From: Cerioporus squamosus
Lineage: Eukaryota > Basidiomycota > Agaricomycetes > Polyporales > Polyporaceae
Direction: 5' to 3'
NCBI GenBank assembly: GCA_022592435.1
Contig: JABYQS010000064.1
Location: 1-64,000, forward strand
DNA length: 64,000 nucleotides
Positions 46,574 through 57,927 of this stretch are shown piece by piece. Each line of letters begins with the position of its first letter. The first letter of the stretch is position 1. Both the position numbers and the translations under genes were made by a program. The notes under the pieces are model-generated. The model was given only the letters and a program-made list of their open reading frames with translations. It was not told where the DNA came from and ran no database searches.

Positions 46574-47633
46574 CTATCCGGAAAAGACGAGACCAAGTTC
46601 GTTGGCGAGACGACGGATCTTAAGCACGTGCGGTGTTCCCCGGGCCAGGAATATGTCGACGAATTGATTTATCTCTATCTTCCTCCACATAGCACGAAGA
46701 TCAGGAAGGACCCCATGGTCGGATGTCCAGTCGATCCAGACGGCTTGATCATTGACCTCGTCGATGAGGACATTTACCCTTCGGACATCGTTGTGAAATA
46801 CGTCGCGTTTGTGCGCGGTCTGGAGAGTGTCAAGAGCGGAATGGAACTGGAACACTGCCTGTGAGTATGAATCAATATACTTGTTCCTTCGACAACGACT
46901 CACAAGGCGCTTGTAGAGCTCGATATCGTTATACTTCGTCTCCTTCCCGTAAACCAGACGCTCGAAGAGGACTTGGAGGTTTGGCCCAGGGATCCACTCA
47001 AAAACAAGCAGCCACGCAGGCTCGTTCCAGGGCATGATGACCTGGCAAATCAAGGTCAACGCGTCGAATTCATGCAGACGTGGAAGAACCAACCTCGTGA
47101 ACTCCGTAACAGTACGGCAAAGTACTCCCCTGGAAGTCGGCAAGAGATCCATAGCTTGCGACTTCACCCATCACAACGTCGTATGGAAATTTGAATTCGC
47201 GTCCCTCTTCCTGTAGGATTCCCTTGTCACTCATGTCGGGTCCCGGGAAGTCTCCATGAGAAGGTATGATGATCTTGAAGACGATCCTCGTAGGTGAGGT
47301 GGTGGGGTCTCCTGCGGCTGACAGTGCAGCGAGCCAGACCTGAGAGTTGAAGCGTCTCCCAGTCTGCATCGGCTTGACCAGCGTGTAGTCCGCCGCGACA
47401 CCAAAGGGGAGCGCGGGTAATGGGCGTGTGGACGAGGGTCGGGCGCAAGAAGGTGAGGTCGGCGACCTAAGACTCAAGGTGAAAATCGTCGGGGAGTGAC
47501 TCGGGTCAGATTCAAGGTCACCCACACCGCAGAGCGGGGTCTAACTGGCTTGTCGTCGCCAGCGTAGGATGCGGTCACAGTAAGCCGCCCTCGCCTGCTT
47601 ATCGTCATACGAAAAGCCCGGGTTCCAATCCAT
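46574..47633 (-). pseudogene. Kinase-like protein, copy 1 (early in-frame stop)
   Basis: Exons 47633-47094, 47041-46904 and 46858-46574 keep the family's phase and would give ~320 aa, but a TAG at 47543-47541 interrupts codon 31. The C-terminal part has the kinase-fold catalytic loop HNDVRRVNVLIDE (H-x-D-x4-N) and the metal-binding-type WIDW. Middle landmarks are PLPALPFGVA, FKIIIPSHGD and IMPWNEPAW. The rest of the frame is clean, so the stop is either recent, or translation starts downstream, or it is a sequence error. It follows the PPR gene on the same strand, as copy 3 follows a PPR relic. Confidence 0.72.
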
Positions 47634-47885
47634 GCTATAGACCTGTCGGTCGATGGAGGTGGGACGAGAAGGTGGATGGCATTTGTGACGAATGCGCGTG
47701 CGCTATCTAGTGCAGGCGTGGCCTTCGGCTGGCTACCGCCGAATTCTCCCAGGTAGTGACGAGTGTCGGCTACATGCGTTGTGGACCTGGAAGAGCAAGA
47801 GAGCATAGCATACTCTAGATTGATTACGACAAGCATCGATGTACCCATAGCACGCACAGAAGATTTCAACCAAGCGTCCCAGACC
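47634..47885. other. Intergenic spacer
   Basis: 252 bases between the kinase-like copy 1 start and the PPR stop. Nothing recognisable. Confidence 0.4.
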
Positions 47886-50681
47886 CTACAGTACCACGGC
47901 CTCCGTGGGGGCAGCCTCCTTCGGCCCGTTGTGCGCGCCGCCCGAGCTGATGAACGACTGCAGCCGCGGCGACACCTCGTACCCGCACTCCTTGAGCTCT
48001 TCGAGCGCGATGTTATACCGCGTGTCACCGACCGCGACGAGCTTGCGGATGATCGACTCGTAGACAATCAGCGGCGGGACCATGCCTAGGCTCTTCATCT
48101 CCTCGAGGTAGAAAAACGCGTCCTCGTACATGCTCTGCGTCAGGCAGAGGCGCACCATGCGCTCGTACGTAGTCCGGTCAGGCTTGATCCCAGCCTCCTT
48201 CATGTCCGAGAGGATGCGGTCGCCGAGTTGACGATGGCGCGCGTCGATGCAACCCTTCAAGAGGATGTTGTACGTGTCGATGTCCGGAGTAACCCCAAGC
48301 TGCGCGGCGCCCTTGTACGTGCCGATGGCACGCTGGAGGTCCTTGAGCGTCACGGCGGCCTCGACGACGACATTGAATGCAACGACATCGACGGAGTGGC
48401 CTTCCTCGCGGATCGCTTCGAGCTGCTCCCACGCGCCATCGACCGTGTCCGCGTCCTTCTTCACAAGCTCGAAGATGGGCAGCGCAATCTCCTTGGCGAA
48501 CTCGATGTCGTTCTTGCGCATGTAGTCCAGCATCACGAACGCCTCCTTGATCTCGCCGTGGTGACACATCGCTTCGACCACAGGCGCAATGTGGTGCTCG
48601 CGCCAGACGATGTTGATGGCCTTCAGCGTCTCGATCACCTCCAGAGCGAGGCCAGAGAGACCGTGTCTTGCAGCGGTATGTAGGACCTGGAGACAGCAAC
48701 CCTCGTCCGGCAGCAGGTGCATTTCGTTCACGACTTTGTGCCAGACCCGTTCTGTCCCCTCCGCCTGTATGGAGTTGAAGGTCAATCACATCGCTGTCAT
48801 GTATGGACACTCACGTAGAGCTGTTCTGCGCAGCTGACCAGCACGTCTACCCAAACCTCGCCCTCTAATCGACGAATAGAGGTTGATTCAAAAGCGTCTG
48901 CCAAGTCCAGCGCAAGACGAGGGAAGCCAAGGTCTGCGGCGCATTTGACCACGGCGGAAGCGGTTTGAAGACTCGGAGACAAGCCGGCTGGTGCGATTTT
49001 TGATAGGAACTGCAGCGATAGTTCTAGCCGATCGGTCTCGGCGAAACGAGTGATGAGGATCTCGTAGGTCGTCTCGTTGGGTCGAATACTCCATTCCTCC
49101 ATCAGCTTGACGTAGTTGAGCAGAGCAGGGATGTCTGAAGGATCCAGTGCCTGAACAGAAAAGGTCAACTTGTGATCTACACGAGTACGAGACTAGGACT
49201 ATCGTCATGCGAAAGACAACATCGCAGCAAGTCCGCCAAAAACTCCGGTTGACAGGAAGATTGCCGCAGACAACCCCGCTAGACGGTCCACCCGGCCACC
49301 CTCCATCGTCTGAGCCATCTACGTCGCCGGCTGAACCGTCCCCGTCGCCCGCCACATCGTGCACGCCGCCCCTCCTGCAGCAACTGGTACCCGCTTGATC
49401 CGAGGCTCCTGCTGCCATGCGCGATATATCACTTGCGGGCCCAACGTGCTTGGATGAGGGCACAGCGCCGCGTCAGTGAGCGGAGACGGCCTGAGCAACT
49501 AGAGACGGTAATAGTAGCGGAACAGACGTTGAGGAGGTCAAGGCGGCCGCCACACAAAAGTAGTTGGCTGCGGCACCTGCGGGGACAAACTGACCCGTGC
49601 CTCTCCCCTGTTCGTCGGGTTGGCGTTGAAGCCAGCCGTTTTAGCGTGTGTCATGCCTCGCCCCCAGAAAGGTCAGGAAACGGACGGGGGGACGAGAGAA
49701 GACACACCCTATCACGTAGACTCGCTGTCCCTCGCCACTCCCAACCTTAGCACGGACGTCCGGTTTGCTCCTACTCCTGTGTCGGCTACGGTAAGAGCTG
49801 CACATATGCGCTGTTTCTGCCCTCTATCGGGGCATTTATACAACCCGGAGGACGCGTTGCGGGCCCCGCCCCGATGTGTCAACGCGCAGCGTTGGTTGGA
49901 GTCTCGAAGTGAGGTTCGCAACCGAAATCACTCTCCAATCCCTCGTTACGAATGTCACAAACCGGTTAAGGTTGGGTTTTCCTCTCCGCTGTCTACTTTC
50001 TTGCACCCGCCCTGACCGTCCGAGTTCGACACTATCGCCCGACTGTCCGCATAGAATCCTACCGGGCGAACGTTCTCCAGCCCGCAGATGACGGGTATAG
50101 GCATAACTTGTCCGTCCATTTCCAGGCCAAAAGAACTGGAACCAGAGAGCATGCTCACCTGCATGAGATGGTGGAAAGTTTGACGGTCTGGGTGTACTCC
50201 CATAGCGAGCATGTCCTCGTACACCGCGCGTGCCTCGGGGTGAAGGTTTTGCTTGGCGCATGCCTGCAAGATATAGTTGTAGGTGGTGACGTCTGGAGCA
50301 ATGCCCTCGTCCTTCATGCGCTTCGCTACTGTCATCACTCTGGGAGTATTGCCCTTGTCCAGTTCCGTAGCAAGGATCATGTTGAGGCGAGCGAGAGGTG
50401 TGTGCGTCTGACCACGGAAGTCGCCGTCGGAAGGGTATGCGTATGGGCGATTTCGCAGAGCAGGTCGGGAAAAAGACGGTGTACGTGACGAGCCTGGAGT
50501 TGCATAGGCTGCCGAGGCGTGTCGCCGCTGCGTGCGACCTGCGATATACACGACTCAGAACACTTCGCGCAACATCGCGCAACAAAGAGACGGAAGACGT
50601 ACATGACGCGCTCGCAAAGTTCACCTCCGCCGCGCCGCTACGGAGTACCTTCGCCACATTGCGAGACGTCGACGCAAGCAT
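47886..50681 (-). CDS. Pentatricopeptide-repeat protein, probably mitochondrial
   Basis: Exons 50681-50603, 50538-50159, 49150-48815 and 48764-47886 give ~557 aa with all phases consistent. The N-terminus is basic and Ser/Arg-rich (MLASTSRNVAKVLRSG...), like a mitochondrial presequence. PPR units are visible: TYNYILQACAKQNLHPEARA, YEDMLAMGVHPDRQTFHHLM, IRPNETTYEILITRF, VVAFNVVVEAAVTLKDLQRA, VTPDIDTYNILLKGC and IKPDRTTYERMVRLC. PPR proteins bind organellar RNA; the target here is unknown. The second intron (49151-50158) is ~1.0 kb, about twenty times the local norm, while the protein reads coherently across it. A partial duplicate of this gene lies at ~58855-59225. It is divergent from RAD21. 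Confidence 0.84.
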
Positions 50682-50956
50682 GTGGAAAGGCGAGCACAGA
50701 CCAGAGAGGAGCGAGCAGGTCACGGACCACAGCGGACACGGCGCACGGGATAGCGAGCAAGACGTTGAAGACAGCGAGCCTCAGCGAGGGGACGGAAAGA
50801 CAGCGCGGGATGCGTGGGAACTGCCACGTGCATTGCCGAATGCGTCAATGACGGAGAGTGGCTGGGATCCCGCTGCAAGCTTGGTTCGAAACCACCGCGT
50901 CGCGATACCTCCTCTCTCCCCCTCCTCTGTTCGACGCGTTTTCTTCTTGGATACCC
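50682..50956. promoter_or_regulatory. Bidirectional promoter, PPR gene / RAD21
   Basis: 275 bases between divergent ATGs. The RAD21 side is C/T-rich just before its start (cctcctctctccccctcctc). Part of the PPR side is also present upstream of the PPR relic near 58,840. Confidence 0.5.
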
Positions 50957-53356
50957 ATGGTACGCCACAAAGTCTGACTATGTGCGCATCTACTGACTGG
51001 TCGGGGGACAGTTCTACTCAGAAGCGATCCTCTCGCGCCGCGGGCCCCTGGCCAAGGTATGGCTCGCGGCGCATATGGAGCGGAAGCTCTCCAAAACCCA
51101 GACGTTGCAGACGGACATCGAACAATCAGTCGGTGAGTACTTGCTCACACGGCTAGGCTGACTGCACGCGGCTCATGCGCTTTCAGACGCTATCATGCAC
51201 CAGGAGATCGAGGTCATGGCCCTTCGGCTGAGCGGTCAACTCCTGCTCGGTGTTGTTCGTATCTATAGTCGCAAGGCGAAGTATTTGCTGGATGATTGTA
51301 ACGAAGCTCTGCTAAAGATCAAAATGGTATGTCGTCCTCTCATCTCATCCAACCACCGCTTGAACAGCCGCAATAGGCCTTCCGCCCTGGCGTAGTCGAC
51401 ATGACAGAAGACCAGCTTGCCGTCAACCAGAACGCTATCACGTTGCAGAGCAACAATCTTGACCTCGATGCCCTTCTTCCCGATCTTGATTGGTTTGTCT
51501 AGCACCACTGTCTCTCCGTAAGCCTGCTCATATCTCTTTAGGAATACGGCGGACTACGAGAGCAGGAATGTGCAACCTGGCGGGCAGCACATAGCCCGTG
51601 CAGCCGATATCACCCTTGGTAACGCCGACCTGCAGTTCGACTTTGACGACGGCAACTTTGGCTTTGACCTCGGCCCTTCAGACGGCATTGGCTCCCAAGA
51701 CTACGACCTCGACCTCGACTTTGGTGACGGACCAGCTGCAGCCGCACGCTCCCCGTCTCGCATGGACGAGGACGACATGAGCGTTGAAGTCGGACGACGA
51801 GACTCTGTTGCGCCACCGCATTCTGTGGCCTCGCACATCATGGGACCTCACGGGGCAGACGACCTAGACTTATTGTCGGTGCGGAGTAGGGCTCTGTCGG
51901 AGCATCCCTTCGGCGACGTTGACATGGGGTTCGGACCGGAAGATGGAGGCATGGACGTGGACCTTGGTATATCATTTGGTGATGAGCCTCTTAGTGAACA
52001 TGCACCGACACCTCGCCTCACTCCCTCTCGTGCATGTGAGTACAGACCACTCTGCGTCTTGAAATCTCATTGACGTACAAGTAGCCTCTCCTCTCACCGA
52101 GCCCCCGCAGACGCCTCCTCCGGAGGTCGACCTCACCCCGAAGGCAGCACCGGAGGAGGTTGCTAAGAAGAGGAAAGAGAAGAAGCAGATCATCGACGAG
52201 AAGACGGAGCTCGAGGATGGCCCCGCCGCGCAAGTAGGGCGCGGTCGCAACGGCGGTCTGGGTGCAGCGGTCACCAAGGACGTCAGCGACATCGTTACCG
52301 AGCACTCCTACCTTCCCCGCTCAGCTCTAGTCATGCGCCTGCTTGAGATCCGTGATGACCCTCTCGCGCACTTCCTCCCTACCAAGACTACTGTCCAGGG
52401 CACGTTTTTCAACGCTGCGCCTCCCGGTCTCGTTCCGGAACTAGCGGACATGTTCTTGCGTCCCCTCACGAACCTCAGCGCTGCTGCCAAGCGCCGTGGT
52501 GGTTCTCCGGAGAAGCCACCTAGCAAGAAACGCCGCGTGGATGGTAGCGTAGTTGGCGACGAGGACGAGATCGAGCAGCTCAGACGCGACAGCAGGGCGC
52601 CAAGCATTCCGCTCGGCAGCGACGTCTATGGTCGCCCGAGCGTAGGACCCGGCATGGACTTCAATTTCGACGACACCGGTCCGGGCATGGAAGACTTCCA
52701 GATGGATATCCCCGAGTTCGGTGGCCCAGAGGGTGACCGTGCTCGTAGCAAGTCTCTTGCTCCGTCCGAACTTAGCAGACTATCGACGCCACCTCCCGAT
52801 GTGTTTGAGGAGGGAGATGAGAGTCACGCCGACGCTACCTGCCCGATCGCTATGTTCGACGACCGCGTTGCCGCTAGCCAGAGTCAAGGCCAGAGCCAGG
52901 CACCTACTGAGGCGAGCGACGACGGGAAGGGCTATAGCAAGAACACTGTCAAAGCCTTGACAGTCATCAGGAGAGAGTTGCAGCCTAGTGCTGATGAACC
53001 TGAAGCAGACAAGTACATGAGCTTCAACGACATGGCGCAGAAGGTGCGTTATGCTGTTGCTCATTATGGCACAAGCTGATGTATGTGCGTAGGCGTCCCG
53101 ACGGGCTGCGGCTGCGTTCTTCTTCGAGTTGCTCGTGCTCGGCACGCGCGACTGCGTCAAGCTCACCCAGCCAGAGCCGTTCGCGAACATCGAGGTCCGT
53201 GCAAAGGACAAGCTGTGGGAGAGGCAGCGTCATGGGTCCATGGCACCATCCTCCGGCAATGACTTCAGTCGGGCGTCCATGGCACCCTCTGCTGCAGGCC
53301 CGTCGCGCAGGCAGGGCTCCGCCGCACCCTCAATCGCGTCTGCATTCGGCTTGTGA
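50957..53356 (+). CDS. RAD21: Cohesin kleisin subunit Rad21/Scc1
   Basis: Seven exons (50957-50959, 51012-51132, 51187-51326, 51377-51492, 51542-52035, 52085-53043, 53093-53356) give 698 aa. The first coding exon is only the ATG, followed by GTACGC; the next exon continues [20 protein letters not shown]. The N-terminal kleisin domain (residues 2 to ~115) includes [20 protein letters not shown] and binds the Smc3 neck in cohesin. The acidic middle (many Asp/Gly) carries possible separase and SA-binding regions. The C-terminal winged helix (from ~610) has [20 protein letters not shown] and LVLGTRD, which binds the Smc1 head. The mitotic form (Rad21) is favoured over Rec8 from the N-terminal text. 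Identification is secure. Confidence 0.93.
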
Positions 53357-53882
53357 ATGGGTATGGTTGCGATATCGAGTGCGTGCCATCTACTTCTTGT
53401 CTGTATGATTGTTATCTACGTAGGAATCTATGAACGTTGTTACTTTGTACGATTCGGGACCGTCGTCGTTCGCGCCCTCTTATTCCGTACCACCTCCCCT
53501 CGTCTTATTGTGAGCCGCCAGCTTGTACATAGATCATTGGTACTGTTGTATGGGCAATCGTTGACATTATTTGCCATCTGAACCGTCACTTCATGGATGC
53601 CGGGTCCGTTCCGTGCCCGTTCGCGTGCTGGTTTGTCCGAGGCGTTCAAACTGAGAGGAGGCTGCGGTATACGCATTTTCATGGACAGTCTGCAAACAGT
53701 CTGTGTGCTATCAAGCTGAGAGACTCGGAGAGAAGTCGTACTGTCATGGGCCAAGGCCAACCACGGTCACGCTGAGATCACGCGGATTTATAGCCGCGTC
53801 GCGCTCTTCGGCTGAGCGCTCCTGGCTCTGCCTTCAACCACAACCACCTTGCACTCCACCATCCGGGTCTCTGACCAACATC
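53357..53882. other. Intergenic spacer, RAD21 / F-box copy A
   Basis: 526 bases. The last ~150 bases (for example cggtcacgc-gagatcacgc near 53761) resemble DNA before F-box copy B near 63,630, so the promoter was duplicated with the gene. No gene seen. Confidence 0.45.
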
Positions 53883-56442
53883 ATGCCACCCAAGAAGAAG
53901 ACCAAGAACTCGCGCAATGATTCAGCACAAGGCCTGGCGAGAGCACGTCAACGGTCATCAAACGTCCTGCTACTCGCCGGAATGTCCGAGTTCGTGGTCT
54001 ACTCGGCGGACTGAAGGATATGCCCAACATGCCCCTCGACGTGCTCTTTGAGGTACGGTTGCCTCGGATTGCGGTACAGCTTGATGTATGACGATGGTCT
54101 ACAGATCTTTCGCTTCCTCCACCCACGGGACCTCCTGAATCTCGCACGGACAACCAAGGACTTCAGGGCACTGCTCATGCGTCGCAGCTCTGCGTCGTTC
54201 TGGGCAACGTCCAGGAAGCAGATTCAGGAGCTGCCTGAGATCCCCGAAAACCTCAGCGAGCCGGCTTACGCTAATTTACTCTTCTACAACCACTGCCATG
54301 TACGTGGATGCAGCAGCTCCTATTTGCTCGCATTAGATATCGCCAACTAACCGAAGGTTATAGAGATGCCTGAGGACAGGATTGCACGTGTCGGCGTATT
54401 GGGATATTCAGGCACGATACTGCAGCGGATGCAGGGATATAATGCAAGTCATAACATATGGTCTTTGCTAGTTGTACGCACGTTCATGCACTAACCCAGG
54501 CTATGTGCAGGATAACGTCTTCGTGCACCAATGATGAGCTGATAGCGATGGTGGAGGACTGCGAGCTCACTGACCTCAGTGACATAGTAACACCGATCTA
54601 CGTGAGAAGGTGAGTACTTACCCCACAGTCGCTGCTCAAGCCGATGCTGACGCGCCGTTCTCTTATCGTGACGCAGCGCCGACGGGTACGGATATCACTT
54701 TCCGGAGCTCGAGGAGGTCAAGAGCGTCTGCGTGACTCTGAAGAAGAAGGAGGACAAGATCGAGTACATACGAGAGCGTCAGCAGGTGGTGCGACAACGA
54801 CAAAGTGTATGTGCTACCAATGTCTTTATCTCAATATTGGCATGCTGATGTCTCCAATTATGCAGCATGCCCGCGAACTCAGTGTCTGGGAAGATTTGGT
54901 TAAGCAGAACGCCATCGAGGAGGAAGCGGCTGTCGTGGCGGAGCGACGAGAAGCGTGCGTACTCGTACAGTCCGCGCCGCAACCTCAGAGTTAGCATTCA
55001 CTCACATTCGTTACTGCAGAATCTGGGCGAAACTTCGTGACGCAGGGTGGGGTGAAGACTTAGACAGGTTGTCTTCCACGGACCGGACAGCTTTGTCGAA
55101 CATGAATGTTGTCTGCCGCCCGTCCAAGTTAACAAATCGCAGTACGTTTGCGTCTATGCTGCCCATGATCTCAACTCTGTACTGATACCGGTACAGGCTG
55201 GAGCCTTTCTCGTGCCGCTATCACCGGTTTCATGGAGGACGTCCGCGCCAAACGACTGAAGGCAGAACAAACGGCGCGTTTTACAGCGCACTTCGAAATG
55301 CTCTCTAGCGTTCTTTCCGAGTACCAGCACAAGAAATGGCTTGAAGATAGACAGGGTTACATCTTCCTGAGCTTCGCGGACTGCGTGATGGCCGAAGATT
55401 TCCGGGCCATCATCGAAGATACGTCTGGCGACCACACGGAGGAGTATGTCAAGGCGAAGTTTACAGACCTCGTGCCGGCTTTTGCCTCCCGCTGGATTGA
55501 CGAGCGTCGAGTGGAGTTTACTGCGCTACTTCGCAAAGAGCTAGGGGAGGAAGCAACAGCGGCGCGCACGGCAGACCCACTTTCCCTGGCAATTGCTTGG
55601 TTCAATTGCACGAGCGAGAACAAAGGTTGTTGCTCAGAGCTAGTAGGTCCTCATTGGCCCGGGATCCTCGACCACGGGCACTTCCGAAGAGGACACCCGC
55701 CTCAAGTAGCCAACGACCCGTACACGGACACCCTTGCATCTTTCCTTCGGAACGTTTCCCGTATGAACTCTACCTGGGAGACGGAATACGATGGTCGGCA
55801 CTCCTGCGTCGACAAGAGGCTCCCGCACATCCGCGACGTCATTACAGCTTGCGGCGAGGATCCTGACACGGCCACAAAGGCGCAGATGGATGCGTCTAAT
55901 GCCCACCTGGTCTGCCGTCTTTGTGCGACTCTGGTGAAGCGCGAAGTGTTTGACTGGAAAGCGGCGGTAATTCCTCCATATTGCTCCGGTTATCTCACGT
56001 CTGATAAGTTCGATAGATCGCCCACGACTTTGACAAGCATTACCCGAGTATGGCCGATAGAACGAAACCATTGGCGGGGCGATGGATGCGCATTCCTGAT
56101 GAGTATGCTGCAGTTGCAAAAAGCCTTGAGGATGCGCTCCTCGACAAGCCAGCAGGCCGCTACACAACATTCCGTTGCGCGTGGTGCGCCCAGTACGGGT
56201 TTGTGGATCAGCTCAATTGGCACATACAATCTCGGTGAGTCGCACCCATACGCGTCTGGATGATTGCTGATGTGTGCTCGTTTCGCGCGCAGCCATGGCA
56301 AGGCGTCGCCACGACTAGATGAGGATTTCTTCATCTTGAGGAGGGAGCGAACGATCATCTGGATGCTCTCGGACTTGCTCTCGAGTCTAGTGCCGAGAAA
56401 GCTGCTGTGCAGGCGGGTACTGCCTTCTTTGCGCCCCTCTGA
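53883..56442 (+). CDS. F-box protein, copy A (MPPKKK family), possible frameshifts
   Basis: Ten exons are supported: 53883-54052, 54105-54299, 54364-54443, 54511-54609, 54677-54806, 54866-54954, 55020-55141, 55197-55966, 56017-56234, 56293-56442. The F-box reads LKDMPNMPLDVLFE then IFRFLHPRDLLNLARTTKDF. A Cys-bearing segment (RYCSGCRD) and a C-terminal zinc-finger-like motif (CAWCAQYGFVDQLNWHIQSRH) follow. F-box proteins select substrates for SCF ubiquitin ligases. Problems: exon 1 starts MPPKKK but is out of phase with the F-box by 2 nt (copy B at 63771 is in phase). Near 56330 a slip is needed to reach the tail ALESSAEKAAVQAGTAFFAP. The exon 3 donor is GC (GCAAGT). It may be a decaying gene or contain sequence errors. 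Confidence 0.7.
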
Positions 56443-56734
56443 GTGCCATCGCGTGAACGATGGTCCTGAGGCGCATGCATTGCGCACAGAGTATGCGATT
56501 CCATGTAGTAGTGTAGTAAGTAGTCTTCGTATCGCGCCACGTTCAACACTATCCTCTTGCCCGAGCGACCCTGCAGCCCGCTGTCATGGCATTTCAGGAC
56601 CCAATCATCTGCGCCGATGACTCTACTATTGCCTGTAGATCCGACAGGGCCTATGCCCTGAGAACTCGCCATGTACTTACGGTAACGTACCCGAGCGATG
56701 CAACGCTGTGTCCGCGTGTGGCGAACCGTCACGC

Positions 56735-56840
56735 GCTGCGAACACATCCTTCTTCAACTCCTACCTTCCCATCGTCCACCCCAAGACGTCCGGTATCGGT
56801 TGCACCTGTGCAGAGGCCCTTGCACGTACCTCGTTATCCT
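56735..56840 (+). pseudogene. SDR relic 5 (N-terminal fragment)
   Basis: One frame reads NTSFFNSYLPIV...TSGIGCTCAEALART, matching the intact SDR's NAAFAPAYFPIAVFVGGTSGIGRACAEAFARY segment, and the DNA agrees too (acgtccggtatcgg). It ends ~20 bases before the ATG of kinase-like copy 2, so an SDR fragment was joined in front of that gene. Confidence 0.6.
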
Positions 56841-56860
56841 CGACTACCTTAGGCTTGAGA

Positions 56861-57927
56861 ATGAGTCTAGGCGAGCGTTTCGAGTTCGGTGACGAAGCCG
56901 GGAAGCTGGCTTACCTCGACCAGATGCTAGACTGGCGCGAACGTTCCAATTGCTTGTCTCCCACCGGGCGCGGGCTCCATGGCTCGACCTATACCATTAG
57001 CCTCCAGACACCAGATACGTCCTCTTGCGCCAGCCCTTCCTCCACACGTCCGTTACCTGCATTGCCCTTGGGTGTTGCAGCGCAGTACAAGCTCGTCGGC
57101 CCATTGCAGACCGGTGAGAACTACCGCTCCGAAGTGTGGCTTGCTGCTCCGTCCGGGGGACCTGCACCGGGAAGGCTCCGCATCTCCGAACGTCGTGTTC
57201 CAGTTCGTCAGTCCATCCCAGGGGGATATTCCTACGGACGACCTGAGCAACGAGGGAATCTACTTGAATGAACATCGCCGCTTCTTGTTCCCGCATGACA
57301 TGGTGAAGGCCGAAGTAGCAAGCTACGAAGCTCTCGCCGACTTCCAGGGCAGTACGTTGCCGTACTCCTATGGACTTCACGAGGTTCGTCTCACCGTGCC
57401 GCTTATGTAGTCGATGTCTCTGACCCCAAGCTGTCAGGTGATTATGCCCTGGGAGGAACCTGCGTGGATGCTGGCCCTTGAGTATATCCCGATGACACCA
57501 CAAGTGGGAAGTCTCGCTTCTCTTCCAGATGTCTTGCAATGTCGGGACATCGAGACGAAGTATCGCGATGTCGAACTCTACAAGAGGCTCGTGAGTACCA
57601 GAGTTGGGCGCCGGCTGAACGAGTTGCGATGAACTCACGACGCGGCCATACTATCACCAGTTCATGTCCGCTCTGCGCACTCTCCAAAAGCGCTCACAAA
57701 CGGAATGTATACCACGGCGACGTCCGGGGGGCGAACGTCCTCGTTGACGAGGCCCGCGATCAAGTGGTCTGGATAGACTGGACGTTCACCCAATATACCC
57801 GATACCCTCATATGAAAGCGTACCATAAGATAAGCTCGCTGGTCACTATGTTCAGGCCCCCGAGATGAAAGAGCACTGCGCTGAGATACGGCGCCTCGGC
57901 GTGGAATACGAGGCGATTGACCCGTGA
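56861..57927 (+). pseudogene. Kinase-like protein, copy 2 (frameshifted)
   Basis: The reading frame begins MSLGERFEFGDEAGKLAYLD and follows the family through SEVWLAAPSGG. A shift near 57170 moves the text to the next frame (VVFQFVSPSQGDIPTDDLSN...). Further shifts lie near 57685 (before SAHKRNVYHGDVRGANVLVD) and near 57855 (before PEMKEHCAEIRRLGVEYEA). The catalytic loop HGDVRGANVLVDE and WIDWT remain readable, so decay looks recent. Exon boundaries match copies 1 and 3. Confidence 0.75.

Noticed and set aside
53429..53580. Possible small gene after RAD21
   Set aside because: T-rich 3' flank; the frames are hydrophobic by composition and lack support.
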